Positions 18,394-27,413 of a stretch of 64,000 nt of DNA are shown here, in pieces. A program made the position numbers and the translations under genes. Under the pieces are notes generated by a model. It ran no database searches. It worked only from the letters and a program-made list of their open reading frames with translations, and was not told where the DNA came from. The DNA comes from Teredinibacter haidensis. GTDB lineage: Bacteria > Pseudomonadota > Gammaproteobacteria > Pseudomonadales > Cellvibrionaceae. The stretch's first letter is position 1, and each line of letters begins with the position of its first letter. The stretch lies in contig NZ_CP060084.1 of the NCBI RefSeq assembly GCF_014211975.1, forward strand, positions 4,165,001-4,229,000, read 5' to 3'.

Positions 18394-19008
18394 ATGACGA
18401 ATAAAAAACCAGCACTAAGATTAGGTATCGGCGGCCCAGTAGGCTCCGGAAAAACCGCATTGGTAAAAACCCTCTGTGCCGTATTAAAAGATAAATACAA
18501 TCTTGCTGTTATTACCAACGATATTTACACAAGAGAAGATGCGGAATTTCTATTGAGCCACAACGTGTTGGATGCAGACCGAATTATGGGCGTTGAAACT
18601 GGTGGCTGCCCTCACACAGCTATCCGCGAAGACGCATCCATGAACTTGTCTGCGGTCGCAGAATTACAAACCCGTTTCCCGGACCTAGATGCCATTTTAA
18701 TTGAAAGTGGTGGCGATAATCTGGCCGCAACGTTTAGCCCGGAGCTGTCCGATTTAACCCTCTATGTTATAGATGTATCGGCTGGCGATAAAATCCCCCG
18801 TAAAGGTGGGCCGGGAATTACCAAATCGGATCTGCTGGTTATTAATAAAATTGATCTCGCACCTTTGGTGGGTGCCAGCCTGGATATTATGGATCGCGAC
18901 GCCAAAAAAATGCGAGGAGATAAACCCTTCGTGTTTTCGAATTTAAAAGATAATACCGGTGTCGATGCAATCGTCAACTTTATCGAAAAACAAGGCATGC
19001 TGGAGTAA
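18394..19008 (+). CDS. ureG: Urease accessory GTPase UreG
   Basis: A 204-residue GTPase with Walker A GGPVGSGKTAL near residue 13, the metal-binding CPH motif in ETGGCPHTAIRED, ESGGDNLAATFSPELSD, and NKIDLAPLVGA for guanine recognition. UreG uses GTP hydrolysis to load nickel into urease. It is followed after 5 bases by a nickel transporter gene, so maturation and metal supply appear to be co-transcribed. Confidence 0.97.
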   Translation: MTNKKPALRLGIGGPVGSGKTALVKTLCAVLKDKYNLAVITNDIYTREDAEFLLSHNVLDADRIMGVETGGCPHTAIREDASMNLSAVAELQTRFPDLDAILIESGGDNLAATFSPELSDLTLYVIDVSAGDKIPRKGGPGITKSDLLVINKIDLAPLVGASLDIMDRDAKKMRGDKPFVFSNLKDNTGVDAIVNFIEKQGMLE

Positions 19009-19013
19009 ACATT

Positions 19014-19643
19014 ATGGAAACTGCCGCGCTTACCAGTTTTTTATTTATGGGATTGGCTTTGGGCTTGGTGCACGCTTTCGACCCGGATCATATAGCTGCG
19101 GTGGGTGGTCTAAGTGCGGGGAAGGGGGCGGGCAGTTCTCCGGTAAGTAGTTTCCGGTTTGGTTTGCAATGGTCCATGGGGCACGGTTCGGCATTGTTAA
19201 TGGTTTCTATTGTGGTATTTGTCGCCGGTAGCGCCATACCTGTTCATCTCAGTGAATACGCAGAGCGCAGTGTCGCTTTTGTCCTAATTGTTATTGGTCT
19301 TATGGCCTTCTGGCGTTTACTTAAAAGCAACAGCAGTAAAGAAGAAAAAGGTCATTCGCATATGGGCGCTCCGTTGGTTGGGCTGCTCCACGGCACGGCG
19401 GGCTCTGCACCTTTGCTGGCCCTAATTCCCATTTCACAAATTTCCCAGCCTATTGTTGGTGTTGTTTATGTGCTCTTTTTTAGTGTGGGCGTTATTTTAG
19501 CTATGACGATGCTTGGTGGCATTTTTGCTCATTCATTGCGCATGCTAGACCGCTTTGAGCTGCCCTTTTGTGCACTAATTCAGGGTGTTATGGCAGCATT
19601 TTCGTTGTTTTTGGGCATCTATCTCGCAGTTTCCGCTTTTTAG
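19014..19643 (+). CDS. Nickel permease, UreH/NiCoT-like membrane protein
   Basis: A 209-residue integral membrane protein with about six hydrophobic segments. The first helix region contains HAFDPDHIAAVGG, the HX4DH signature of nickel/cobalt transporters of the NiCoT/UreH type, and a second signature QWSMGHGSALL follows. The HupE/UreJ motif (HPxxGxDH) is not seen, so UreH-like is the better name even though the position matches that of ureJ or hupE in other operons. It would supply nickel for the urease made by the genes before it. Confidence 0.85.
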   Translation: METAALTSFLFMGLALGLVHAFDPDHIAAVGGLSAGKGAGSSPVSSFRFGLQWSMGHGSALLMVSIVVFVAGSAIPVHLSEYAERSVAFVLIVIGLMAFWRLLKSNSSKEEKGHSHMGAPLVGLLHGTAGSAPLLALIPISQISQPIVGVVYVLFFSVGVILAMTMLGGIFAHSLRMLDRFELPFCALIQGVMAAFSLFLGIYLAVSAF

Positions 19644-19684
19644 TCTTAGCCGCGCACCAAATTATCAATTCATTGGTCTTTATG

Positions 19685-19699
19685 GCACCACATAGGTGC
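19685..19699 (+). promoter_or_regulatory. Candidate NtrC enhancer site upstream of urtA
   Basis: GCACC-ACATA-GGTGC is a perfect inverted repeat with a 5-base spacer, matching the NtrC consensus GCACC-N5-GGTGC. It lies about 145 bases upstream of the predicted sigma-54 start at about 19843, a usual enhancer distance. Confidence 0.6.
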
Positions 19700-19816
19700 G
19701 TTCGATTTGTAAAGCTGCACGCTTTAATGTCCAGTCTTCTTCCTATTGTATAAAAAATCTTTATTTATCAAGCGATTACTCAAACAAATCAGTTTTCATC
19801 CGGCCGCAGACTTAGT

Positions 19817-19832
19817 TGGCACTAATTCTGCG
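19817..19832 (+). promoter_or_regulatory. Candidate sigma-54 promoter for the urt operon
   Basis: TGGCACTAATTCTGCG has GG (19818-19819) and GC (19830-19831) exactly 10 bases apart and a full TGGCAC -24 element. A start near 19843 would leave about 50 bases before the urtA ATG, which has a strong CGGAGGAG ribosome binding site. Confidence 0.65.
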
Positions 19833-19892
19833 TTGTGTCTTTTGTATTACCTGTTCTAAATAAACAACAAAAACTCTACGGAGGAGACACGC

Positions 19893-21191
19893 ATGAATAA
19901 TATTTTTAAGAAAACAGGCATGGTGTTAGGGCTTGCGGCGCTTACCTTGAGCGCATACGCTGCGCAGGCAGCGGACACCATTAAGGTTGGTGTATTGCAC
20001 TCTTTGTCTGGCACTATGGCGATTAGTGAAACAACTTTGAAAGATACCGTGTTAATGATGGTTGAAGAGCAAAACGCCAAGGGTGGTTTGCTGGGTAAAA
20101 AATTAGAAGCTGTTGTGGTTGATCCTGCGTCTAATTGGCCATTGTTTGCAGAAAAAACCAAAGAGCTTTTGGAAAAAGAGAAAGTTGATGTAATTTTCGG
20201 TTGTTGGACCTCCGTATCCCGTAAATCGGTACTGCCCGTTATTGAAGAGCTGAATGGTCTATTGTTCTACCCCGTTCAGTACGAAGGTGAGGAGTCCTCC
20301 AAAAACGTTTTCTACACTGGTGCGGCGCCCAATCAACAGGCGATTCCAGCAGTTGATTATCTTATGAGTGAAGACGGCGGTGCTGTTAAACGTTGGATTC
20401 TGGAAGGTACAGACTATGTTTATCCACGTACCACCAACAAAATTCTCGAGCAGTACCTGCTAAGTAAAGGTGTAGCCCCCGCCGATATTTCTATCAACTA
20501 CACGCCCTTCGGTCACTCCGATTGGCAAACGCGTGTTGCAGAAATTAAGAACTTCGGTTCCTCCGGTAAAAAAACAGCGGTTGTATCGACCATTAACGGC
20601 GATGCTAATGTTCCTTTCTACAAAGAGCTGGGTAATGCCGGTATTTCCGCAGAAGATATTCCCGTTGTAGCTTTCTCCGTTGGTGAAGAAGAGTTGAGTG
20701 GTTTCGATACTAAACCGCTCGTCGGCCACCTAGCTGCCTGGAACTACTTTATGAGCGTTGACGACGAGGCCAATGACAAATTTATTGCGAAATGGCAGAA
20801 ATATATCAAGAGCGAAAAACGCGTAACCAATGATCCAATGGAAGCGACCTATATTGGTTTTAAAGCGTGGGCCAAAGCTGTGGCAAAGGCCAAGACTACA
20901 GACGTTGATAAAGTTCGCTCTGCGATGTACGGGATTAAGGTTTCTAATTTGACTGGTGGCATTGCAGAAGTTTTGCCGAACCACCACTTTACCAAGCCCG
21001 TATTGATTGGTGAGATTCAGGACGATGGCCAGTTTGAAATCGTATGGTCTACTGAAGGTGAAGTACCGGGTGATGCCTGGACTGACTTCCTTCCTGAAAG
21101 TGCCAAGATCGAGTCTGACTGGCAAGACCCAAAAATTAATTGCGGTAACTACAATACCGAAACTAAGAAGTGTTCCGGTCAGAATTATTAA
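19893..21191 (+). CDS. urtA: Urea ABC transporter, substrate-binding protein UrtA
   Basis: A 432-residue periplasmic binding protein with a signal peptide cleaved near AAQAA-D (residues about 1-26). It belongs to the leucine/amide-binding family. The opening DTIKVGVLHSLSGTMAISE and segments GCWTSVSRKSVLPV, LFYPVQYEGEESS and NDPMEATYIGF are characteristic of UrtA rather than LivJ. It delivers urea to the UrtBCDE importer. It is followed by a strong intergenic hairpin, as often seen after abundant binding proteins. Confidence 0.95.
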   Translation: MNNIFKKTGMVLGLAALTLSAYAAQAADTIKVGVLHSLSGTMAISETTLKDTVLMMVEEQNAKGGLLGKKLEAVVVDPASNWPLFAEKTKELLEKEKVDVIFGCWTSVSRKSVLPVIEELNGLLFYPVQYEGEESSKNVFYTGAAPNQQAIPAVDYLMSEDGGAVKRWILEGTDYVYPRTTNKILEQYLLSKGVAPADISINYTPFGHSDWQTRVAEIKNFGSSGKKTAVVSTINGDANVPFYKELGNAGISAEDIPVVAFSVGEEELSGFDTKPLVGHLAAWNYFMSVDDEANDKFIAKWQKYIKSEKRVTNDPMEATYIGFKAWAKAVAKAKTTDVDKVRSAMYGIKVSNLTGGIAEVLPNHHFTKPVLIGEIQDDGQFEIVWSTEGEVPGDAWTDFLPESAKIESDWQDPKINCGNYNTETKKCSGQNY

Positions 21192-21221
21192 CCGTTTCGC
21201 GTCAATATAAGTTTTTCGCTG

Positions 21222-21259
21222 CGCTACCTAACCTACTCTATCTGATAGGGAGGGTAGCG
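21222..21259 (+). other. Intercistronic hairpin between urtA and urtB
   Basis: CGCTACC (21222-21228) pairs with GGTAGCG (21253-21259), and an inner CTATC/GATAG stem extends the fold. There is no T run after it, so it is more likely an mRNA-stabilising or processing element favouring urtA expression over the membrane components than a terminator. Confidence 0.5.
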
Positions 21260-21349
21260 TAAGGAGAACAGCTAAAAAATCGTTACGGCGACCAAAATTT
21301 ACAGGTGCATTTTTCGGTCATAAAGCCAAAAAGCAATTGCGGAATAACA

Positions 21350-23008
21350 ATGAACGATAAAATCAAAACCGCTTTTTTCTTGCTTGCTACAGTTTTTCTA
21401 TTACCTTTTGGCGTTTTTGCCCAGACGGAATCGCCGGAAGATAATGTAGCGGCAACAGAGCAGAAATTTGAAATACTGGTTAATCAATTAAGTACCAAAT
21501 CCTTTGCCGACAAGGCCTCCGTGGCCCAGCAGCTAGCTACTGTAAAAGACCCTCGTGTGCTTTCCACGCTTAAAAAGATGCTGGAGGGTGCGCTCTATTA
21601 CCAAAAAAGCGATAAGGCTATTGTTACCGTTGCAACGGTGGAAGACGGTTTGGAGTTGACGAGCGTTATAAACGGAAAAATACTGGGTGTTGTGGGGAAA
21701 CGACAGGCTAAAAAGGTAACGATTAACAATAAATTGCGAAATACTATACGCAGTGCTATCGCCGTACTGGAGCTTACCGCAGACGACAAAAATATTCGAC
21801 TGGATTCCGCACGCAATTTGATTAAATCACCAGACGACAATCTACGCGAGTTACTCAGGGTCAGTGCGAGAACCGAGACGAATAAGAGCGTAAAGCACCT
21901 GCTCGAAGTTGCCATTGCCAGAATTGATATAAAATCCGACGATAAATATTTACGCCTGTCGGCGGTGGAAAAGTTGGGCTCAGCTGTTGAGCCAGAGGCC
22001 GTTGCCGTTTTAAATCAATTGGTCAAAAAAAATGAAAATGGCGAATACCTTGAAGCGGATAGTGATGTCATAAAGCTTGCCGAACGGAAATTGAAAGCGG
22101 TGAATACCAAATTGGGGTTCTTCAAATTTTCAGAGAATTTGCTCTTTGGCTTGAGCCTGGGTTCGGTTTTATTACTGGCGGCTATCGGCCTAGCCATTAC
22201 GTTTGGTGTGATGGGTGTGATCAATATGGCCCACGGCGAAATGATTATGCTGGGGGCGTATACGACCTTTGCGGTTCAACAGCTCTTCCCCGAATTGATT
22301 CACCTCTCCTTGTTAATCGCCATTCCCGCAGCCTTTTTTGTTTCGGGTACGGCAGGCATATTGATTGAACGCTTGGTAATTCGGCATCTCTACGGTCGTC
22401 CCCTCGATACATTACTGGCAACTTTTGGTATCAGCTTGATCTTGCAGCAAGCGGTGCGAAGCTACCGCGCCAACAATGTACCGGTAATTACGCCAGAGTG
22501 GATGAGTGGGTCCTGGGTGATAAATGGTGCTATGTCAGTAACCTTCAATCGCATTTATATTATGTTGTTTGCGCTATTTGTGCTCTTTATGCTGGCACTA
22601 TTGTTAAAGAAAACCCTTGTCGGACTGCAGATGCGAGCAGTAACGCAAAACCGCGCTATGGCAAACTCCATGGGAATTCGTTCCAACTGGGTCGATGCGC
22701 TTACCTTTGGTTTGGGTTCTGGTATTGCAGGTATTGCCGGAGTTGCTCTTAGTCAGATCACCAATGTCGGCCCGAATCTTGGCCAGAGCTATATTATTGA
22801 TTCGTTCATGGTGGTTGTGTTCGGCGGTGTCGGTAACTTACTCGGCACTTTTGTCGGCGCGATGAGCTTGGGAGTGGTAAATAAATTCCTTGAACCGGTA
22901 ACGGGTGCGGTTATCGGGAAAATTATTGTACTGGTCTTTATCATTCTATTTATTCAATGGCGACCTCGCGGATTGTTCGCGCTGAAAGGTCGGTTTGTGG
23001 AGGACTGA
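21350..23008 (+). CDS. urtB: Urea ABC transporter, permease UrtB
   Basis: A 552-residue permease. Residues 1-25 look like a signal sequence (FFLLATVFLLPFGVFAQ). Residues about 30-260 form a helical, HEAT-like periplasmic extension, and the rest is a LivH-type permease with eight or so membrane helices (FGVMGVINMAHGEMIMLGAY, GLQMRAVTQNRAMANSMGI). The long N-terminal domain is normal for proteobacterial UrtB and distinguishes it from LivH. A GTG at 21305 would extend the frame, but the ATG at 21350 has a GCGGAA site at the right distance and leads directly into the signal sequence. Confidence 0.92.
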   Translation: MNDKIKTAFFLLATVFLLPFGVFAQTESPEDNVAATEQKFEILVNQLSTKSFADKASVAQQLATVKDPRVLSTLKKMLEGALYYQKSDKAIVTVATVEDGLELTSVINGKILGVVGKRQAKKVTINNKLRNTIRSAIAVLELTADDKNIRLDSARNLIKSPDDNLRELLRVSARTETNKSVKHLLEVAIARIDIKSDDKYLRLSAVEKLGSAVEPEAVAVLNQLVKKNENGEYLEADSDVIKLAERKLKAVNTKLGFFKFSENLLFGLSLGSVLLLAAIGLAITFGVMGVINMAHGEMIMLGAYTTFAVQQLFPELIHLSLLIAIPAAFFVSGTAGILIERLVIRHLYGRPLDTLLATFGISLILQQAVRSYRANNVPVITPEWMSGSWVINGAMSVTFNRIYIMLFALFVLFMLALLLKKTLVGLQMRAVTQNRAMANSMGIRSNWVDALTFGLGSGIAGIAGVALSQITNVGPNLGQSYIIDSFMVVVFGGVGNLLGTFVGAMSLGVVNKFLEPVTGAVIGKIIVLVFIILFIQWRPRGLFALKGRFVED

Positions 23009-23010
23009 TT

Positions 23011-24180
23011 ATGCTAAAAAACTCTATCCTCTACTCCCTGGTTATGCACGACAAGGTCGGCCGCTATTTACTTGCGGCGCTGTTGGCAACGGCGTTCCTT
23101 GTTCCCCTTTTAAACCTGCTAATGCCGGAGGGCTCGTTCCTGCATGTGCCGACCTATACGGTAACTCTTCTGGGAAAATACCTGTGCTACGCGCTGCTGG
23201 CTTTGGCCCTGGATTTAGTATGGGGTTATTGCGGCATCCTCAGTCTCGGTCACGGTGCATTTTTTGCGCTGGGCGGCTATGCCATGGGCATGTATTTAAT
23301 GCGTCAAGTTGGTGACCGTGGTGTTTATGGCAACCCCCTGTTGCCTGATTTCATGGTGTTTTTGAACTGGGATAAGCTGCCCTGGTATTGGCTGGGATTC
23401 GACATGTTCTGGTTCTCTATGCTAATGGTAGTACTGGTTCCCGGGCTGCTGGCTTATGTGTTCGGCTGGTTGGCTTTTCGGTCCCGCGTAACCGGTGTTT
23501 ACCTTTCCATTATTACCCAGGCGCTCACATTTGCGTTAATGCAGGCATTTTTCTTAAACGATTTCGGTTTTGGCGGCAACAATGGTTTAACCGACTTTAA
23601 GGAAATTGTTGGGCTGGATGTTCAGGCGGATAGTACGCGACTGATTTTATTCTTTTTATCGGCAGTAACGCTAATTTTGGCCTATATTGCCTGCCGCTTT
23701 ATTACGCAGAGTAAATTTGGTCGCGTATTGGTATCTATTCGTGATGCGGAAAGCCGCAGCCGCTTTCTTGGTTACCGGGTTGAACATTACAAATTATTGG
23801 TTTTCGTTTTTTCAGCCGCCTTAGCCGGTATTGCGGGTGCACTCTTTGTTCCCCAAGTTGGCATTATTAACCCGGGCGAATTTTCACCCATCAATTCCAT
23901 TGAGATCGTTATCTGGGTCGCACTGGGTGGTCGCGGTACGCTTTACGGAGCCGTGATTGGTGCAGTCGTGGTGAATTACGCAAAAACGTACTTTACCGGT
24001 GCTTTTCCTGAAATATGGCTGTTTATGCTGGGCGGTCTGTTTGTCGTCGCCACGACTTACTTGCCGCGCGGAATCGTTGGTATGGCTGATGACCTACTGG
24101 AACGACGTAGACGAAAAACGTCTATTAAAAATGGTAAAGCGGATGGTGACGATGTTGATGTTGAAGGAGCGCCGCTATGA
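23011..24180 (+). CDS. urtC: Urea ABC transporter, permease UrtC
   Basis: A 389-residue LivM-type permease with about ten membrane helices, containing LDLVWGYCGILSLGHGAFFALGGY (read in part), ITQALTFALMQAFFLNDFGFGGNNGLTDF and the cytoplasmic coupling segment SIRDAESRSRFLGYRVEHYK. The ATG at 23011 is 2 bases after the urtB stop and has a GGAGG site; a longer in-frame start inside urtB is less likely. Its stop overlaps the urtD start as ATGA. Confidence 0.94.
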   Translation: MLKNSILYSLVMHDKVGRYLLAALLATAFLVPLLNLLMPEGSFLHVPTYTVTLLGKYLCYALLALALDLVWGYCGILSLGHGAFFALGGYAMGMYLMRQVGDRGVYGNPLLPDFMVFLNWDKLPWYWLGFDMFWFSMLMVVLVPGLLAYVFGWLAFRSRVTGVYLSIITQALTFALMQAFFLNDFGFGGNNGLTDFKEIVGLDVQADSTRLILFFLSAVTLILAYIACRFITQSKFGRVLVSIRDAESRSRFLGYRVEHYKLLVFVFSAALAGIAGALFVPQVGIINPGEFSPINSIEIVIWVALGGRGTLYGAVIGAVVVNYAKTYFTGAFPEIWLFMLGGLFVVATTYLPRGIVGMADDLLERRRRKTSIKNGKADGDDVDVEGAPL

Positions 24181-24953
24181 GCCATATTGATCTACCCACA
24201 AATGCGTCGCCAGAGATTCGTAGCATCCTATATCTAAATGGTGTGACTAAGTCGTTTGATGGTTTTAAGGCGATCAACAATTTATCGCTGGATATTTCTC
24301 CAGGCGAATTGCGGGCGATTATCGGTCCCAACGGCGCCGGTAAAAGTACCATGATGGATATTATTACCGGTAAAACCCGTCCTGATGAAGGCGAAGTGCG
24401 CTTCAAAGATAATATTGACCTTACCCGCTACGATGAAGCAGATATTGCCAATATGGGCATCGGTAGAAAATTTCAAAAGCCAACGGTTATAGAAAGTTTA
24501 ACCGTTTGGGACAACCTAGAGCTGGCGCTCGCAGGGAATCGCGGAATATGGCAAACCCTGTTGCACGTATTGAGCGCTGAAAAAGCAACGCGGATTGAAG
24601 AGGTTATGGAGTTGATTGGCCTTAAGGAAAAGAAGCAAAGCTCTGCCGCCGACCTGTCTCACGGCCAAAAGCAGTGGTTGGAAATTGGCATGCTGTTTAT
24701 TCAGGAGCCGGAAGTACTGCTGGTGGATGAGCCTGCGGGAGGTATGACCGATTACGAAACCATGGAAACGGCACGCCTGCTAAAAGATATTGCAAAAAAT
24801 CATTCGGTTATTGTGGTTGAGCACGATATGGAGTTTGTGCGGGCGTTAGAAACAAAGGTAACTGTATTGCATGAGGGGAGTGTGTTGGCCGAGGGTAGCC
24901 TTGAAAAGGTGTCCGCGGATCAGCGTGTAATTGAGGTGTATTTGGGGCGTTAA
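24177..24953 (+). CDS. urtD: Urea ABC transporter, ATPase UrtD
   Basis: A 258-residue ATPase of the LivG type with Walker A GPNGAGKSTMMD, signature LSHGQKQWLEIGM and Walker B VLLVDEPAGGM. The altered signature LSHGQKQWLEI is normal for UrtD. It energises urea import as a heterodimer with UrtE. Its start overlaps the urtC stop. Confidence 0.95.
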   Translation: MSHIDLPTNASPEIRSILYLNGVTKSFDGFKAINNLSLDISPGELRAIIGPNGAGKSTMMDIITGKTRPDEGEVRFKDNIDLTRYDEADIANMGIGRKFQKPTVIESLTVWDNLELALAGNRGIWQTLLHVLSAEKATRIEEVMELIGLKEKKQSSAADLSHGQKQWLEIGMLFIQEPEVLLVDEPAGGMTDYETMETARLLKDIAKNHSVIVVEHDMEFVRALETKVTVLHEGSVLAEGSLEKVSADQRVIEVYLGR

Positions 24954-25017
24954 GGTGTTTCAAGGGTGAATATTAGGCAGCGAATCTCAGGCTATAGATA
25001 AAAAAACAGAGAACGAT

Positions 25018-25713
25018 ATGTTAAGTGCAAGCAATATAGATTTATTCTACGGCGCCAGCCAGGCTCTAACCGATGTTAGCCTGGAAGCCAAAAAAGGAGA
25101 AATAACCTGCATACTGGGACGTAACGGCGTAGGGAAAAGCAGCTTGATGCAAGCTGTTACAGGCAGGCACCCGACAAAAGCGGGCCATATTAGCTGGAAT
25201 GAGCGAGATATCACCAAAATGTCTGCTGCTGATCGCGCGCGTTTGGGTATTGCCTATGTTCCTCAGGGGCGACAAATTTTTTCGCAGCTAACGGTGATGG
25301 AAAATTTAAAAACCGGTTTTGCGGCTCTGCCCAGAGGACACCGTAAAGTCAGCGATGAGATCTTCGATTTATTTCCGGTGCTGCGAAAAATGACGCGTCG
25401 CAGAGGTGGGGATTTGTCTGGTGGCCAACAGCAGCAGTTGTCTATAGCCCGCGCCTTGGTTATGCGGCCGACACTATTAATTCTAGATGAGCCAACAGAG
25501 GGTATTCAACCGTCCATTATTAAAGATATTCACAATGTGATTACCATTCTTCGGCAGCAGGGAGAAATGGCCGTCATTTTGGTGGAACAATACTTTGAGT
25601 TTGCCCGTGATCTTGGCGACAAGTACGCGGTAATGGATCGAGGTGTGGTCACGCTTTCGGGAGAGGTCGAATCCATGGACGAAAGCGAAGTGAGGAAATA
25701 TCTAACAGTGTAA
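25018..25713 (+). CDS. urtE: Urea ABC transporter, ATPase UrtE
   Basis: A 231-residue LivF-type ATPase with Walker A GRNGVGKSSLMQ, signature LSGGQQQQLSIARAL and Walker B LLILDEPTEGIQPSI. It is the last gene of the urt operon, 64 bases after urtD, and is convergent with rdgB 20 bases later. No clear terminator is visible in this short gap. Confidence 0.95.
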   Translation: MLSASNIDLFYGASQALTDVSLEAKKGEITCILGRNGVGKSSLMQAVTGRHPTKAGHISWNERDITKMSAADRARLGIAYVPQGRQIFSQLTVMENLKTGFAALPRGHRKVSDEIFDLFPVLRKMTRRRGGDLSGGQQQQLSIARALVMRPTLLILDEPTEGIQPSIIKDIHNVITILRQQGEMAVILVEQYFEFARDLGDKYAVMDRGVVTLSGEVESMDESEVRKYLTV

Positions 25714-25733
25714 TGTTTTAGCGCACGCCTTGC

Positions 25734-26384
25734 TTAAGGTGTGGTTCTTTGGGGTGTTTCTCCGTGCAAGGCCAGCTCTTCTTTGAGTGCTGCAAGTAAG
25801 TCTTGCAGGGCCTTTCCGCGATGGCTAATTTTATTCTTCAGATCTTTATCCAGCTCTGCTGAGCTACAGTCAAATTCTTGGACATAAAATAGGGGGTCGT
25901 AGCCGAAGCCATTACTTCCTATATGTTCGTTTAATATATTCCCTTCCCAGCTTTCCTGGCAGACGATCGGCGTTGGGTCGGCCGCGTGGCGCATATAAAC
26001 AAGTACGCACTGGTAGCGGGCAGCTCGATCTTTTCTTTCGGGGAATGGCTTTAACTGTTCAAGTAAATATTCGTTATTGCGTTTGTCGTTGGCTGGCAGA
26101 CCTTGCCAACCTTCAGAGAAGCGCGCGGAATAAATGCCGGGCTTCCCCATTAGTGCATCGACTTCAATGCCAGAATCATCGGCAATGGCGGGCAGGCCGG
26201 TGTGTTCACAGGCATTGCGGGCTTTTATCAGCGCATTTTCGACAAACGTAAGGCCAGTTTCATCGGCTTCGGGAACATTAAATTCAGACTGGGGTAATAC
26301 CGTAAAATCACATTGAGTGAGAAGGGTTTTAAATTCGCGCAATTTACCCGTATTTCCGCTGGCCATAACAACTTTTTTGCTCAT
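25734..26384 (-). CDS. rdgB: XTP/dITP diphosphohydrolase RdgB (HAM1 family)
   Basis: A 216-residue house-cleaning pyrophosphatase that removes dITP and XTP. It opens KKVVMASGNTGKLREFKTLL and carries the active-site motifs ADDSGIEVDAL, GKPGIYSARF, GSNGFGYDPLF and KNKISHRGKAL. Its start overlaps the stop of the DUF4426 gene as ATGA, so the rdgB-DUF4426-metW-metX genes form one leftward operon, in the same order as in Pseudomonas. Confidence 0.95.
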   Translation of the reverse strand: MSKKVVMASGNTGKLREFKTLLTQCDFTVLPQSEFNVPEADETGLTFVENALIKARNACEHTGLPAIADDSGIEVDALMGKPGIYSARFSEGWQGLPANDKRNNEYLLEQLKPFPERKDRAARYQCVLVYMRHAADPTPIVCQESWEGNILNEHIGSNGFGYDPLFYVQEFDCSSAELDKDLKNKISHRGKALQDLLAALKEELALHGETPQRTTP

Positions 26385-26818
26385 TGCGCTACCAATTTTG
26401 TGCTGAATGTTGTGATAAAAGGGCTGTCTTTTTCTGGGATCTGTACGTTTATTTTGAAACGTACCAACTCTTCGCCGGAAATTCGTACGGGGGCGATGTA
26501 GTAAGTCGTATTACCCTCACGAATTTCGAGAAAAGATAATTTTTTTTGCTGTTGCATAAGGTTCGTTACCGTGCCGGTAATTTTTGCCGTTAGACCACCG
26601 TATTGCCCCGTGGGTGATACCGAAATATTTACCAGAGATTCGTATTTGCTGCGCTTTATTTTATAGGCGGCGGCAACTTCCGGTAATAGAAAGGTACTGG
26701 GAAAAACACTGTAATGAACCTCGTGCTGATCAAATGCCTGGCTGCCTTGGGAGCTAGGTTGAGCCCAGGTGAAGGCACTTGTGAACAACAGGAAAAGCAA
26801 ACAGTTGAATATTTTCAT
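26381..26818 (-). CDS. DUF4426 periplasmic protein
   Basis: A 145-residue protein with a signal peptide (cleavage near TWAQ-P) and the DUF4426 body: HEVHYSVFPSTFLLPEVAAAY, PTGQYGGLTAKITGTVTNL. The family has no established function, but it is constantly found between metW and rdgB in Pseudomonas and relatives. It overlaps rdgB by 4 bases and follows metW by 4 bases. Confidence 0.85.
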   Translation of the reverse strand: MKIFNCLLFLLFTSAFTWAQPSSQGSQAFDQHEVHYSVFPSTFLLPEVAAAYKIKRSKYESLVNISVSPTGQYGGLTAKITGTVTNLMQQQKKLSFLEIREGNTTYYIAPVRISGEELVRFKINVQIPEKDSPFITTFSTKLVAQ

Positions 26819-26822
26819 AGTG

Positions 26823-27413
26823 TTATTTGGTTAAACGATACAGGGCTGTTACGCCAAAAAGGTTGGGGTGCATTTTCTGTAAAAACGAACCCATATTGCT
26901 GCCGCCGACAACTTCAAGGTTTAGCTTTTTGAACTGGTGCGCTTCACACAAAACGTCAAAATCTTTAAAGGTGCAGAAATGGATGTTGGGAGTGTTATAC
27001 CATTCGTAAGGTAATAAATCAGAAACTGGCATCCGGCCATTGATGGCTAAATGAAAGCGTGCTTTCCAATGGCCAAAGTTTGGGAACGTGACAATGCATT
27101 GGCGGCCGACACGCAGCATTTCCTGCAGCACCAGATCAGGGTACTGCATTGTTTGAATGGTTTGCGACATAATGACCGTGTCGAAACTCTGATCGTCGTA
27201 ATCGCTTAGGCCTTCATCGAGGTTTTGTTCGATTACGTTCACGCCGTTCTCTATGCAGCGCAATATGTTTTCGGAATTAATTTCGATTCCGTAGCCGTGA
27301 ATATTTTTACGTTTGCGCAGGTTTTTCAGCAGCGATCCATCGCCGCAGCCTAGATCGAGCACGCGGGAGTTGGGTTCTACCCAGTTTTCAATAATATTGT
27401 GATCGATGCGCAT
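26823..27413 (-). CDS. metW: Methionine biosynthesis protein MetW
   Basis: A 196-residue SAM-dependent methyltransferase-like protein with the motif I region VLDLGCGDGSLLKNL and the family segments IEQNLDEGLSDYDDQSFDTVIMSQTIQ (read in part) and FPNFGHWKARFHLAINGRMP. In Pseudomonas and related bacteria MetW is required with MetX for homoserine acylation. The metX stop and metW start share a base (TAATG), indicating translational coupling. Confidence 0.94.
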   Translation of the reverse strand: MRIDHNIIENWVEPNSRVLDLGCGDGSLLKNLRKRKNIHGYGIEINSENILRCIENGVNVIEQNLDEGLSDYDDQSFDTVIMSQTIQTMQYPDLVLQEMLRVGRQCIVTFPNFGHWKARFHLAINGRMPVSDLLPYEWYNTPNIHFCTFKDFDVLCEAHQFKKLNLEVVGGSNMGSFLQKMHPNLFGVTALYRLTK

